Shown: positions 44,286-56,611 of the stretch, one piece after another
Layout of the letters: the number at the start of each line of letters is the position of its first letter
Numbering within the stretch: position 1 is the stretch's first letter
Assembly: GCA_021234155.1 (NCBI GenBank)
Contig: JAJEKV010000236.1
Coordinates: forward strand, 498,001 to 562,000
Length of the DNA: 64,000 bases
From: Isoetes taiwanensis
Taxonomy: Eukaryota > Streptophyta > Lycopodiopsida > Isoetales > Isoetaceae
Reading direction: 5' to 3'
Translations under genes and position numbers: made by a program
Notes under the pieces: generated by a model
Databases searched by the model: none
Told to the model about the DNA's origin: nothing
Seen by the model: only the letters and a program-made list of their open reading frames with translations

Positions 44286-45129
44286 TCCTTGCAGAACATA
44301 AACAATGATTTATCTGAAGACCATGGAAGGCTTCAAAATTCATCAATTCCTTTGATATTTTATTGAAGGTTGTAGAGCATGATATGCAAAAAGAAGGGGC
44401 CAAAAAGAAGGGGAATTCCGTTTGTTAGTCTCAGTTTCTTGCAAAGAACAGTCATTTTATAAAAATATATACAAAATTGACGGCCCAAAAACTCCAAAAA
44501 GATAGAGTAGTCCGATAATATGATAAAATAAAAAAGAAATTAACTTGTCCATCTTAAAAAGTTGCTTAGAGATAATGTGCAAGTTTGAACTTGTCTGTAT
44601 TGTCATTGTGAATAACAATTTTTATAATATGTATTCAACAGGTTCACTTTTGGGGGCCAAACAAGTTGCCTTAGACCTACTATAGTTAGTGGTCCTTTCT
44701 GTCATGACATTCGATTTAATCTAAAATGTTGGGTGATTAAAATGCTTTTGTGTGTCATTATGTTTTGCCACATGTCTTCCCTCTACATTGCAAAATGGAA
44801 GTAGGAACACATCATTCTTTATTGATTCCAATGAAGAACAAGCAAAGGAACATGTACTCAACAACATAGTTGGCAAAATACGAGTAATGCGGTTGCAACA
44901 TGATAAATATAAACTTAGCTATAACAACTAGTGAAGGATTTCTACGTGCCAATATTTTTTCCAGAATGAGCATTTGTCAGTTTTGTTTATTTGCTTGGAC
45001 CTGTGACTCCTTAAACCAATTAAAGATGTCTTCAGAAAGTGAAACTTGCAGTAAAAATGCCTTCCCAACTTATACTATATAGGGGATGGTATTTGGTCCT
45101 GTCATTCTCTGCAACAACGAAAATCCTCT

Positions 45130-45600
45130 TCCAGTCAAAGTAGTTAATAAGCATAAAATTGATTTTTTTTTTTTGGGGGATACGTGGGATAGACCATGAT
45201 CCTATGCCAGCGATGGATAAAAGAGCAAGATAAAAATAAATGGTAGGAAAATGTCTTCCCTTTTTGAAGCACCGGAGAGGTATTAGGGAATGTTGGTTAG
45301 ATCCTCAAAAGATTTTGTTCCTCCTTTATGGAGGTTTGAGACATCTGGGGAGGCGTGGGATGGGCAAATCCCGACTGCGCGTGGGGTGTTGCACCTAATT
45401 TGACAGCGAATAAGCATAAAAATTTTTTTTTTTTGTGTTTGGGGGCAAATGAATACAAATGGGATAGACCATGGTTCTATGCCACTCATATATAAAAGGT
45501 GTAGGATTAAAAAAAGGGTAGGGAAATGTCTCCCTTTTGAAGCACTGAGAGGTATTTAATATTGTTGGTTAGAGGACTCCTCAAAAAATTTGGAAAAATT
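45130..45600 (+). repeat. Direct duplication, about 250 bp apart
   Basis: Blocks AATAAGCATAAAA, a T-run then GGGG, GGGATAGACCATG, TCCTATGCCA / TTCTATGCCA, GGGAAATGTC, TTTGAAGCAC and GTTGGTTAGA occur in the same order at 45150-45305 and 45410-45575. No function is evident. Confidence 0.65.
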
Positions 45601-45604
45601 ACCA

Positions 45605-47700
45605 AAATGCCCCTGTATTTTGCAAAAATTACCAAAATACCTCTATAATATGGTGTTTGGCTAAAATAGTAATAACTTCTTTGTGACTGATCAAACATGA
45701 AAATGTCCTCCATAAAACTTATAGATGATAGTGAAATCTGTCCAATTACAGTAGAATCATCTAAAACGGAGTTGGAATCTTCAAGTTATGGTGCTTTAAA
45801 TAGGGTTTTTAAAAAACAACTCAAAAGAGCATAACTTGTGAAGTTGAACTCCAATTTAGATGAGTTTGATCTTATTGGAAAGATCTTATCATGATTTACA
45901 ACTATTGTGAAGATAACTTTTGCATTTGATGAGCCACAAAAACTATATTACCATATTACCTAAAATGCCCTTCTTTTGTTTCTTCAAAGGATACTAGTGG
46001 ATTATGTATGGTGACTATTGAAATCTTAAGGTATATTTTAGTCTTAGAAGACATGGCACAACATTTTTTTTTTACTAAGTATGCCTTCATCCTCCTAAGA
46101 AAAAAACAAGGGGGAAAAGAGGAAAATGCAATCTCGTTGAAAATCTTTATAAAAATGTACAAGGTTATTAAATGATTTCTAAAAATAAAAATGCGATTTT
46201 TAACTACCTTGTTCCTAGCTACTGTTGGTGATGCTACCCTCCAGCTTTTGATGGCCACTAGACTCCATCGATGTTGCAGAACGACATCCCATATATCATT
46301 CCCCTTGGAAAAAATGCTAATAAACTAGAAATATATGAAGGAGATCACAAGAGGCGTTGCTTTGTGTGAAAGAAAGGACCATATTTAATGCAGGCATATT
46401 TAATATAGGCTTTCTTTTTTAATCTCATTTTTTTTTCCTTCCACCTTGGGAATGTCTTGAACTTTATGTATTTGTTCCTTCCTACAAGTTGTGTAAATTC
46501 TAGAGACATAAATTATATTCTTCTGCATTGGCATGTGTGTGCATCTAAAGCAACTTCAATTACACCGTGTCAAGCACTAGATATTGTTTGTATCTCATAA
46601 TTCTTTTCCTTGTTTCTTTATAAGGTTACATATCTTAGTCGGTTATAACTAATATCATTCATGAATCTTTTTGTCATTTAGGACATTAGAAATCTAAAAC
46701 AATATACTTAATCCCTAGGATGGTGGAAATATTCAAACATCTTATGAGATGTTGAAGTTGTCTTGTTCTTTTCATAGCTTTAAATGCGTTTTTTCCCTCT
46801 TACAACACGCATGTGCATCTTACTATTATATTTTAAAATAGTATTGATTCCATGCATGAGGCGCGTGTATTTGGGAATGTTAAGGGACGTGACATGACCT
46901 TTGCTTCTTTTGCATCTAAAATATGAATTCCTAGAAAATGCTTACATTTTAATGTAAATAGTTAAACCATATTAGTATATCTTATCATTTTAAATATGTA
47001 GTTTTTTTACTATAATCCTTCAAACAATAACAAAGCTATTGTTGCTTTAGTTAAAGTGTTGTATTGGGAGAGTATAACTAGGACCACTTCTGGTGTGGAC
47101 AGTGGGTTAACCAGGAGCGGATCGCCAGCACCACAAAAAGTGGGACTACAGACTTTTATTCTGCATTGTAGGAGTTGCAATACTAAATTTTATCCCATCA
47201 GTAAAATGTGACCCAAATTTTATATTGATTACATTTTTTATTGTTTATTTCTAGGTAAATATCCTAAATTCTTGTGGTTCATATTGAAAAGCACAAGTTT
47301 TTAAAAGCTAATAGCACATATAGCAGGTGTATATAATAGTTTAAGGTAAGTTCATAGTCTAACCCCTTTTTTAATTATAAAATGGCACTTTTAGAAAAAC
47401 TCCTAGTTTATTTCCAAGCAGAAAGTAAGTAACCAAACATAATAACCAAGCTAAGCAATTTATTTCAATCTAGCAGGCATTTATTTATGGAATTTTATTC
47501 TTGCCCTTTGAAATTCATGTTGTGCCAACTTGCTAGAACAAATATTACGTTAATGTTGTAACATAAATCACCACTTGTAGCTCCTTTACTATGAAGTCAA
47601 CATGAGAAGGCATTACAATCCCATACAGTATCATAATGTCATAGACCTGTTGATATATATTATTATGGACATTGGTGACCTTAGTGCCTAGGTGGACCAT
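45605..47700. other. No gene seen
   Basis: A pair of ATTACCAAAATGCCC / ATTACCAAAATACCT words at about 45597-45640 is the only local repeat. The minus-strand open frame at 45956-46258 has no recognisable domain. Confidence 0.35.
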
Positions 47701-47705
47701 TTTAT

Positions 47706-48320
47706 ATGACACGAGGGAAGAAGACTGGGTCTTCCTGCAAGGGAGATCCACCAGAGTATGAAGGGGATTCAGCATAGATGATTGCCCTAATATGTGAGAT
47801 GAAGTCAGAGATTACAGGACTTCGGAAATTGCTTGAAGAAGTGGTCAAGCAGAACAAAACACTCACAAAAGGAAGCACTAAGTGAACTGATGGAGACCAA
47901 TACCGTGGATGTGAAGAGCATGGCATCTTTGGTAATGACCTTACATCATGAGAGAATATTGGCAGGGTAATTAACGGGGCCCGGAATATGAAAATTTCAG
48001 GCATAGTGGGACAGTGGAACAGAAAGGTGAAGACATTAATGAGGCATCTCCCTGTGCAAGGCTGAAGACTAGGCAAACCAGGAGGTCATAACAAACCAAT
48101 TCTAATTCAATTTTGCAGTGTCGAAGCAAGGGACCGTGTACTGCAGAACAAGACTATTTTGAAAAGGCAAAAATCCTATCTAGATCAAGACTTAACCCCT
48201 GCTCAATTGAAAACCAGGAAAATATAATGGGAAAAGGTAAAAGTAGCAAGAGCTGAGGGCTTTGTAGCATATCTACATAGACATGGAAAGGTAATTGTGA
48301 CAAAAAGAAAGAAGGAATAG
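47706..48320 (+). pseudogene. LINE family 2 ORF1, broken
   Basis: It starts MTRGKKTG (ATG 47706-47708), like family 1's MVNRKKKG. A coiled-coil piece (KSEITGLRKLLEEVVKQNKT), an RRM-like piece (ARNMKISGI) and a well-kept C-terminal part follow: SVEARDRVLQNKTILKRQ, YLDQDLTPAQLKTRK, VARAEGFVAYLHRHGKVIV. Frameshifts and stops break the first half, and one TAA sits in the C-terminal part. It ends at UAG (48318-48320) followed by GAA, exactly as in family 1. Confidence 0.75.
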
Positions 48321-48429
48321 GAAATTAGGGCCTTGAAGATCAGTTCTAGAATGCACATGGGCATACACATGCTCTAGATGCTACCTTGCTGACATATCTC
48401 CTGATTCATATTGCAGATGCAACCTTTGG

Positions 48430-49394
48430 GTACATTAAGTAGAGAAAACCAGGGCATCATTCCAATAATTGGTGGGATAACGATTGTCAGAAGGCCCGGA
48501 CAACGCTACTAAAGGATGCAGAATTAAATCAAAGTGGTATAAGGATTTGATCAAAAGTAAAAAATGCACATTCTTTAAGCTGAGACAAGAGTAATTAGGG
48601 CACTGGTTTATGAAATATTGAAAAATGTTCTAGTCTAAGTTGCTTGCGAAAAATGTGCAGGATATGGTAAATATAAATGACATGTTAAAGATGGTACAAT
48701 CAATATATCATCATGAAGGTGCAGGATCGATGCAAAAACTTAGCATAGAGGCACCCATGTTCACGGAAGAGGACGTAAGAGAAGCTCTTTCAAATATGAA
48801 AAATGGTAAAGCCTCTGATTTGTAAGGAATGAACTCTTGAAGTGGGGAGGAGATAACTTGATCCCAGTAGTCATACACCAATTGAATGAAGCCATCATTA
48901 ATGGTCTACCACAAGCTTGGCAGGAAAACAAAGTACCAACCCAAAAGTCTGGCAGCAAGCTAGAAGCCAAGAATTATTGTACAATCATGGTGGGCAACAT
49001 GTTTTCCAAGTTGTTAGGCAGTTTGTTAGAAAAAAAAGTAAGTCATTGGGCTGAAGTAATTAGTAAAAGGGCCTCGTCTCAAGCAAGTTTCCGACAGAAT
49101 CATAGTACTCTAGATCATGCACTAACTCTATGCGTTCTATCAGAAAGAGCTACACCCAAAAAAGTTCTATGTATGGTTTTCATCAACTTCTCTAAAGCCT
49201 TTGATACCATGCCAAGGGATAGCTTAGATATGAGGATGGAAAGCTAGGAGTCCCATATTGCTTACGGGGCTCATTAGCTTGCCTATATGAGGAGGTGATT
49301 TATCAATTTGGGAACTGGAGTATTAGACCTGGTACATACCACCATAAAGGTACGGCAGGCTGCCCTTTGTCACCTACCTTATTCGGTCTATATA
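48430..49394 (+). pseudogene. LINE family 2 reverse transcriptase, N-terminal half
   Basis: The linker piece NNWWDNDCQKARTTLLKDAE parallels family 1's KKWYDAECIAAK. Then come LSIEAPMFTEEDVREALSNM, NGKASD, ELLKWGGDNLIPVV (near 48840), NYCTIMVGNMFSKLLGSLLE, SQASFRQNHSTLDHALTL and VFINFSKAFDTMPRD, closing with GCPLSPTLFGLYI at 49394. It is broken by several frameshifts. The endonuclease, expected at 48320-48430, is almost wholly missing. Confidence 0.8.
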
Positions 49395-49494
49395 TTATCT
49401 TCTTATCATTATGCGAAGATAAATTCAATTGCCAAAACCAGATAGAAGCACATATATTGGAGGGGAAGAGGAGACAAACTAAAACAAAAGCCAT

Positions 49495-49660
49495 GTCTGG
49501 GCATCTCCACTAAATCAGATAACCAAAATACAATGAAAGAAAAGCCACATTTGGGCATCTCCACTAAATCAAATAACCAGAATACAATGCTGAAAAGAAA
49601 AGCCACATCTGGGCATCTCCATTTAATCAAATAACCAGAATACAATGCAAAAGCTCCTGA
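49495..49660 (-). repeat. Three tandem units of about 55 bp
   Basis: On the minus strand GTATTCTGGTTATTTGAT, TAGTGGAGATGCCCAGATGT and GGCTTTTCTTT occur three times. The 54.47-kb relative has a single unit (TGGAGATGCCCAGATGTGGC), so this copy has expanded. Confidence 0.75.
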
Positions 49661-49680
49661 TCAGTGAAACCATTGTGGTG

Positions 49681-49723
49681 GGGATTAAAAAACCTCGCCT
49701 TTCAGGTTTTCGAGGAAAAACCC
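49681..49723 (-). promoter_or_regulatory. LINE-type 3' UTR hairpin
   Basis: On the minus strand, GGGTTTTT, outer stem CCTCG/CGAGG, inner CCT/AGG with a GAA loop, then TTTTTTAATCCC. It lies about 290 bp before the left border of the nested insertion, so the border element may itself be LINE-derived. Confidence 0.65.
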
Positions 49724-50029
49724 TGACCATAATAGTGACACTAATCAATAGGGATCTAAATTGTAGGTTTATGTTCTTTGGTCTTTTTGTCTGGTTGGTG
49801 CTTTTTTGTCATTATCTATTATATCTAGCAATTATCAATTTATTACATGAAGCACAGATTATTCAGAGGGTAAATCTGGGTGAGCTGCAAGCAGTTTGGG
49901 ATAATACAATAGACCGAGATATGTAATAACTTAATTGCTTGGGGTAACAGTTGTAAGGGAATAATGCGTAATTTAATATCCATAAGAATAACATGTTAGG
50001 CATGAGCAAATGTTTAAATCTATAATTGA

Positions 50030-51108
50030 ATAATTAAGGGAATTGCGACGGCTTGCTCCTAGAGATGGGGCTTGCCTGGGAGCTGCTTGACGGAAGTTCC
50101 AGGCAGTTGCGGTCAGGGGACCCCATGGATTTTTAAGCAGGAAAAGTGTAAGTTGGAGGCGCCAGTCTGAATGCGCAATTAATTCATTAGCCAAGAAGTG
50201 GAATTTTAAATATTAAAACATTGGAACCATACCTAAGGGAGCTTAAGTAAATAATATGATCAAGTTACAGGGGTGGTTTGAGCACGCTACAGCAATATTT
50301 GAGTTGTCATCAGGGTTTTCATCACCGATCTAGCTACTTCGGCATGGTTAGGTTGTATGGGCAACCTCGACGAGGGCTAAGACTATGATCTAGGCACATT
50401 ATAGTAAATTCTCTAATGAACACACGTCATGGTCTTTGAATTGTTCCAATGTCGTTCTTGATATTATGTATGTACTTGGATCCTCCGGGGTCGGACTTCC
50501 AGGTTCGGTGGCTTGGGTTGCTCCGGCATGACTCATGTTTCTATGTTCTATGTATTTGTGCTCTGTGACACCGGGCATTAGTTCTCCTGGCCGGGATTGC
50601 TACGTCAGTCAACTCTTGTGAAAACCCATGGTAAGAGGTCCTCCAGTGCCAGACATGGGCTGAGAGGGTATGCGCATACGAGGTTCACCCCACCACCTTT
50701 CTGAGGGGCTTGGAATAAGTCGGTTGGGCAACATCTTTGCTAACGGGGCTGTATGTAGGTTGGCTGAGCTACCCATTGTCCCGGAGTTTGTTTATGATGG
50801 TTTTGGTACATTGGTTATATTCTTTGCTATTGATGTTTATGTTGTTTTCTTTGTCATTGTCTAGCGTTGCACCATAGGTTCTTGTGTCTTTGAGTGGTTT
50901 ATGTTGTTATTCAGACTTAGAGGGGCGATCCGCCTGTGCAGTGATGAATTAGAGAAACCTTGGGCCCATGGTAGACCCTTCAGTATTGAACCTTGAATGT
51001 GCACGTAGGCGTTCGAGACACCGGCATAAATGGGTAGAAGCGGCTACTCATAAACGTCTAGACGGTTTTGCCTAGTTGGTTAAGGGCATGTCGGTTAGGA
51101 ACGTCACA
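50030..51108 (+). repeat. Upstream LTR of an internally deleted LTR element (approximate start)
   Basis: The end is set by ACGTCACA at 51108, two bases before the primer-binding site. Long blocks match the downstream LTR: GAGATGGGGC, GGATTTTTAAGC, TATGGGCAACCTCGAC, TACTTGGATCCTCCGGGGTC, CCATGGTAAGAGGTCCTC and GGTTGGGCAACATCTTTGC. The start could not be fixed and the 5' part may be truncated. Confidence 0.65.
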
Positions 51109-51110
51109 GT

Positions 51111-51122
51111 TGGTATCAGAGC
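51111..51122 (+). other. Primer-binding site, initiator-Met tRNA
   Basis: TGGTATCAGAGC is complementary to the 3' end of plant initiator methionine tRNA, the usual primer for plant LTR retrotransposons. It lies 2 bp after the LTR end. Confidence 0.85.
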
Positions 51123-51447
51123 AATGTTGGATCTTTGGGAGTTGACATGGCAAATCAGAGAGTAAGTTGAGATTGTGGAATTATGATGCTAATGATTTTT
51201 CTTTTAGAGACATCAGGAGATGGTATCCTCAGAGGGAGGAGCAGTATCTGGAGGCTTGGTGGTTAGTAATAAAGTGATAAGGGATAATTCTCCATGTAAG
51301 TGATGGAAGTAACTTTTGACAATGTTGAGGTACAGTTTCCCTTGTAGTTTGGTGAATACATGATCATGATAGTTATAAGGGATTTGAGAAGTGCTTGGAT
51401 CTATGATTGACCCATGAGGACATGGGTTAATTTTTAGAAGGGGAGAC
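51123..51447 (+). mobile_element. Vestigial interior and polypurine tract of the LTR element
   Basis: Only about 325 bp separates the primer-binding site from a polypurine tract, AGAAGGGGAGAC (51436-51447). No gag or pol coding is present, so the element is non-autonomous and depends on enzymes supplied by relatives. Confidence 0.75.
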
Positions 51448-53880
51448 TGTAACGGACCTGGCCACTTGATGGGGCAGCATGCGTATTTAAATACGCATGT
51501 ATACATGCATGGCATGCATGCATGTGTGCATGCATGTGTAGAGAGCTTAAAAGCAAGGGTTTTCTTGTGTTTTTGAGAAGGAGCCTTGCAAAGCTTTTGT
51601 AGGAGGCGAGAGGCAATTGCGAGCATAGAAGGATTCTGTTGGAGACACCAAAGAGGCAAGAGCTTGGAGATCACATCAAGAACGACATCAAACATCTTCT
51701 TACAGGTGGGGTTTTGTTGAGTTAATCTGAGGTACGTGGGCTGATATCATTGGATTTATGCATGAATTGATAAGAAGGTTTGGCTATGTATGTTCGAGAA
51801 AGTATGGCATGCAGGAACATCCAGAGGAACAAAAGATGGAATAGAAGCTAATCTAGATGCATGGTAATGATCTTAAAAGAGCCTGGAGTAGGCCGAAATT
51901 GATGCAGAAGGAATCTAGTTGAGAAGTTATGGGCTGCAACAACGGTTTTTTCATGCAACAGACGGAATCGTCGCCGACGGAGCCAGAAGATCTGGAAACA
52001 TCCCGATATGACATGGAACAGGCTGATTTGGGCATTAGAGCCCCGATGCATTGTGGGCAGCTCCGAAAAGTTGCGACCCGGTCTGTAACCCGATCTGTTT
52101 GTTGGTTGTTTTGTTGTTTTATTTGTCCTTTTCCTTGATGTCTTGTTAACAAATGTCATGTACACCTTAAATAAAGTTATAAGAAGTACAAGGGCAGGGA
52201 TCTAGCCCAAACTATCCACAATAGTAAGTTCAGTACAGATGCAGGAGATAGGTCTGATTTGATTATTAGTTATTTAAGTATGCTTTGTTGTTTTTGGTGT
52301 TGGGGTTTTTGGCTTTTTTGCCTGTTCTGTGCCGTCTCATAGGCCTCTGGCCTCCGTGGACGTTAAAATAAACTTCCTTCCTTCCTCCCTTCCTTCCTAA
52401 AGTAACATGAGGCATTGAACGAGTGGTTCCTGGAGATGGGGCGTGGTTTTATGGTAAGTTGGCAGAGGCTATATCCAGTTGCGGTAATGAGGTCATGTGG
52501 ATTATGAGGTCCTGTGGATTTTTAAGCCAGAGGTGCAAGATTTGAAGTTTCCACATTAAGACGCATTAATAAATCTTAAGCTATGGAAAGTGGATTTTTA
52601 ATTAGAATATTAAAAAAACCTTAGCTAACAGTGGTTCAAAAAGAAATAGATGTTGGAAGTTTGGAGATCTGGAGAAGTTGGGCCGGGAGAGCAATATGAG
52701 GTATATGGAGTGTCCAGATGAGGCTATGGCGTGGATCACTGTTAGTCTAAGTGTATACATGTAAGTTTCTAAGTTGTTGCATTGTATTTTATCAAAGGCA
52801 TCATAGCTAATGGATTATCCCCATGAGAGAATGGTTATGAGGCAAGTATTCCATTGTGTGGATTGGTAGTATCTTTCCTTGTTCAGCAAAGTACATAGGC
52901 GTCGGAGCTACATCAATGATAGCCATGCTTGCGACTTCATCGACGTGATTAGATTGTGATCATCACCCGTGTCAGTAAGTTTAGCTACTCTGACATGGTA
53001 TTGGATGAGAATTATATGTAAGAAGTATGGTAAGTTACTATGACCAACGGATTTATCAGAAGCTAATGTGGAGTTGCATTTCTTAATGGGGAGAATCGCC
53101 TTAGCGTAAGCTGTAAGTATTGTGAAAATGCTAAGTATGAGATATACTTCTATGTCATTGTAGGGTTCATTGGGAAAGCTACTTCAACAGGTATGGGCAA
53201 CCTCGACAACGGTATGATCTAGGCACATGTATAGGGAATATTCTAATGAACACCACATGTCATGGTCTTTGCATTGTCTCACTATTGTCTTGGTATTTTG
53301 TTATGTACTTGGATCCTCCGGGGTCGGACTTCCAGGTTCGGTGGCTTGGGTTGCTCCGACATGCTCATGTTCACCTGTATTCTATGTTGTATTCTTGTAC
53401 TCTGTGACAGAGGCGTGGTTCTCCTGGCATGGATTGCTATGTCAGTCAACTCTTGTGAACTCCCATGGTAAGAGGTCCTCAATTGCGGGCGTGGAATTTT
53501 GAGAGGGTATCGCGATCTGAGGTTCACCCACCACCCCTTCTGAGGGCTTGAAATATAAGCCGGTTGGGCAACATCTTTGCTAACGGGCTTTGTATGTAGG
53601 CAAATTTGAGCTTCCCATTGTCGGAGCTATGTTTATGATGATTTGGTATTTTGGCTATGTTCTTTGCTTACATTTGCTCATGTGTTATATTCCTTTGCAT
53701 TAAGTTGTCATTGTCTTAGCACTTTGTCTTCGACGTAGGATTTTCCGTCTGTGTTTGTGCTTACCCAAGATTCTTGAGTATTTCCATGCATGCGTGGCGA
53801 CGGGGATCCCCACTTAGTCACGAGGACTAACCTTGGTGAGTGCATATGTGCAGTGAATGAGCAAGGCGGTGGTCAAGCTA
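51448..53880 (+). repeat. Downstream LTR (end uncertain), carrying a LINE-tail insertion
   Basis: It starts TGTAACGGACC directly after the polypurine tract, a start typical of plant Ty3/gypsy LTRs. GCATGCATGC runs lie around a TATTTAAATACGCATG stretch (51484-51500), a possible TATA region. A LINE tail is inserted at about 52290-52398. The 3' end drifts from the upstream LTR after about 53690 and could not be fixed. Confidence 0.6.
52275..52398 (+). mobile_element. LINE 3' tail with TTCC repeat
   Basis: TTTTTGGTGTTGGGGTTTTT, GGCTTTTTTGCCTGTTCT, CGTCTCATAGGCCTCTGGCC, TCCGTGGACGTTAAAATAAA and a TTCC tail closely match the 1681-1800 copy, so the two are recent members of one family. It sits inside the LTR. 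Confidence 0.8.
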
Positions 53881-54439
53881 ACGGTAGTAGTGCAGTTGTG
53901 GCTCGTGGTTGAGCGAGAAGATTCTAGGGTCGAATTGCTAGAGTTGGATGTTATCTCTATCGAGAATGTTGATTTATTGGATGTTGATCTTACCTAATTA
54001 TATTGAGTTTATAAACATTTGTTCATTGAATTTGGAGTAAGTAAGTTCAATTGAAAGGAAGATTTAATTCTTCACCAGTATTATCAACCTAGAATTATAG
54101 AAGTTTGACAAGATCCCGAGTTGCCAGGAGGGTCAACTCGGCAGGCTCGTCACAAGTCCACAGCAGCTGAACAATCTGATCAAGACGAAACATATACAAG
54201 CGCTTTGTGCTTAGAAACCTGTTTATCCCCTATGATTACAATAAAAAAAACCTATCCTTTGTATATGATTGCACTTTGGACATTTGCTTCCTTTCAGTTT
54301 CACTTTGGAATGTCATACGATGTACATCTACCCATCTCTTCAGCAGTAATGTTGTTTTCGCGTGCGTTGGGTTGGGACCTGATGATGATAGCTCCATGGA
54401 ACTTATATTGGCCTCCTCCTCCTGCACCACTAACCCTTA

Positions 54440-54581
54440 GTTCTTGCTGCCTCTGTATTGTATCCTGGTGGAGATGCCCAGATGTGGCTTTTCTTTTAGT
54501 TTGTCTCCTCTTCCCTCTCTCCCGCTTCTATCTAGTTTTGACAATTGAATTTGTCTTCGTATAATGATAAGAAGATAAATG
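54440..54581 (+). mobile_element. Interior end of the border-type element, with purine tract
   Basis: TGGAGATGCCCAGATGTGGC, AGTTTGTCTCCTCTTCCC, CTTCTATCTAGTTTTGAC and AATTGAATTTGTCTTCG match the minus strand of 49395-49530. GATAAGAAGATAAA (54568-54581) is a polypurine-like tract immediately before the next block. Sequence upstream (54121-54440) is open in places but unrecognised. Confidence 0.5.
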
Positions 54582-54720
54582 TAATTGTAGAAAACCAGTG
54601 CTATTTACTTAGTTAGGTAACATGATAGTTAGGTTTTCTTGTTTATATATACCCCTTTAGTCTTTCCTTTTTTTCATCAGCGCATCTTCATCTCCACGCT
54701 TTAGACTTGATCCCTTGCTT
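54582..54720 (+). repeat. LTR-like start with TATA box
   Basis: It begins TGTAATTGTAGAAAACCAGT and continues TAGGTAACATGATAG, TTGTTTATATATACCCC (TATA box), CATCTTCATCTCCACGC and TTTAGACTTGATCCCTTGCT. The same order is found on the minus strand at 58392-58250. A TG start after a purine tract suggests an LTR. Confidence 0.55.
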
Positions 54721-54724
54721 CCCA

Positions 54725-55310
54725 CTCACCCACCCACCCTCACTGCTTACTACTATTTGTTGGATTTGTGGAAGATCCTCGTGTCTTGGGCACCATGCCG
54801 ATTGGATAGTGGGTCAACTTTGTTTACTGTTGATGCTATTTGTACTACTCTCCATACCTTCTAGCCTCATTGCTACTATGAGTTTTACTTGTTACTTAGT
54901 GGAAGACCCTCATGCTTTAGGCATCACGGCAATGGTTTATATGTTGAGATGCAATGTGAAGGCCGTTGTGGTTTTTTGGTTTGTGACGACTGGTATACTA
55001 GACCTCTCTGATCTCTTCTTTCTCCATACATGCCCCTCTACTTTATTAGCTACTAGCTCTTAATTTGATTAGTCTCATTGCTCCATGTTGCTCAACTCTT
55101 GATCTACTCATTCACCCACCTCACCCTAACTATTTAGCTATCCTTTACTCGTCTTACTCCTAGTCTGTTGGAAGGGCCCTCATGCCAGTGTACTTGGTCT
55201 TGTCCACCATAACTTTGTCTATCCTTTACTCAGTTTGCTCCTAACTTTTGTCTATCTTTCTTTCTTTTTTTTTTTTTTTTTTTTTTTTATCTTTTTACCT
55301 TTTGTCTAAC
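54725..55310 (+). repeat. Loose repeats of a GGAAGAYCCTCATG word
   Basis: Words such as GTGGAAGATCCTCGTGTC, GGAAGACCCTCATGC and GGAAGGGCCCTCATGCC recur every 100-250 bp to about 55530. This looks like an eroded tandem array. A long poly-T (55262-55289) precedes a LINE tail. Confidence 0.35.
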
Positions 55311-55370
55311 TTTTGGTCTCCGTGGACGTTAAAAGATCTATGCTATTCTATTATATTCTATATTCACTTG
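55310..55370 (+). mobile_element. LINE 3' tail, short, with ATTCT-type repeat
   Basis: TTTTGGTCTCCGTGGACGTT, AAAAGATCTATG and a degenerate ATTCTAT run show the standard end with the upstream hairpin missing, as expected of a very short 5'-truncated insertion. Confidence 0.65.
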
Positions 55371-56056
55371 CTTCTGGTTGTGCTGGAGTGCCTCGAGTGT
55401 ATTTTGGTTGTGATATGTGGCCCTCATGCCACTTGTTTTATGAGATTGTGGATTCTTGGCCTTCGTGCCGGTGTTGGAAGACCCTTGTGTCTTGTGCCTT
55501 GTGCTACATTGTTGTGACAAGATCCTCATGTTCTCTTTGTTTAAAGGTGCGGTCCACCATAATGGTTTTGGAGTATCGTTTTGAAGGTCGATGAAAATGA
55601 CTAAAAGATGCTATGTATGTATTGGATATCCAACAATGATGATAAAACTAACAGAAGGAATATTGGTACTGACATAGGCCATGAATTGGTTCTCAAAGCA
55701 TTGACACCACAACTGTCACCAGATCTCTTTGACACCAAAACTAATGGAGAAAATCCTCATCAACTTGTCACCATCCAAGGCGATTAAGAGATCAAAAGCA
55801 TCTCAAAGTTTTGAATCAAAATATCTGCCAATATCGTGGAAACTCACATGAACATGAGAAGATGCATAACATTGGATAGGGGCATGGTCCATATAAGATA
55901 TCATGAGGAATTAGAAGAGAGAAACTCATAAGATCAAAGACGGTAGTTGAAAAACTAAAACTCTACAATATACACATATAACTTTCACAAAGCTGACATC
56001 ACGACAAATCTAAAACCATAATATGAACCTATGGATATAAATGTAATAGAATAGAG

Positions 56057-56611
56057 CAGGGTTGCCCTTAAGGGGCTATTTATAGCCAAATGGCTAAATT
56101 TTGAATATTTTCAAAAATGAAATACTAAAGCTGAGTAGGCTACTATTGAAAACATTTGTATTTCTTTCGCCAAATTTTTGACATTTCATCCTCCTACCTT
56201 TCTTAAATTAGCCATGCATTCTTAAGTTTAGATCTGGAGTTTCGCCTCCATTTTTATGGATCTAAGTGTTTGCGATCATAGGTTCGCCCCTATATCCTTA
56301 CAAATCAAGTAATTCTTTGCTAGCTTCAGTGGCCAATAGTAGGATACTCAAAAATATGTTAAGAGCTACTCAATTTGAGCTAAACATAGTAGGTTTATTT
56401 AGGATATCAAATCCCTTTTATGTTGTAGATAAATTGAAATGTAATTTATTTGTTTCAATTACCATAATAATGTTGGCAACATTCGCCTGAGTTTCTATGG
56501 ATCAACTAAAGTCGAAAAAACTAATCGCCAGCATAACTACTCTGGGAAATTTATAATTCGCCCGACCTTCTAAACTATGCCGATGGAAATACTGCTTTAA
56601 GGGCAACCCTG
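56057..56611. mobile_element. hAT-type MITE, 555 bp, with 8-bp target duplication
   Basis: Perfect 15-bp ends, CAGGGTTGCCCTTAA at 56057 and its complement ending at 56611, are flanked by GAATAGAG at 56049-56056 and 56612-56619. CAGGG ends and an 8-bp duplication are typical of hAT elements. The interior has no transposase but several TTCGCC words (about 56168, 56245, 56282, 56485, 56556), as expected of subterminal transposase sites. It is unrelated in sequence to the MITE at 6155. Confidence 0.9.

Noticed and set aside
51111-51122. tRNA gene fragment
   Set aside because: Only the 12-nt primer match is present, placed just after an LTR end; there is no tRNA body.
54121-54564. 147-codon plus-strand frame
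   Set aside because: It spans the border-type element interior, has no domain, and its matching stretch at 49.4 kb is not open in the same way.
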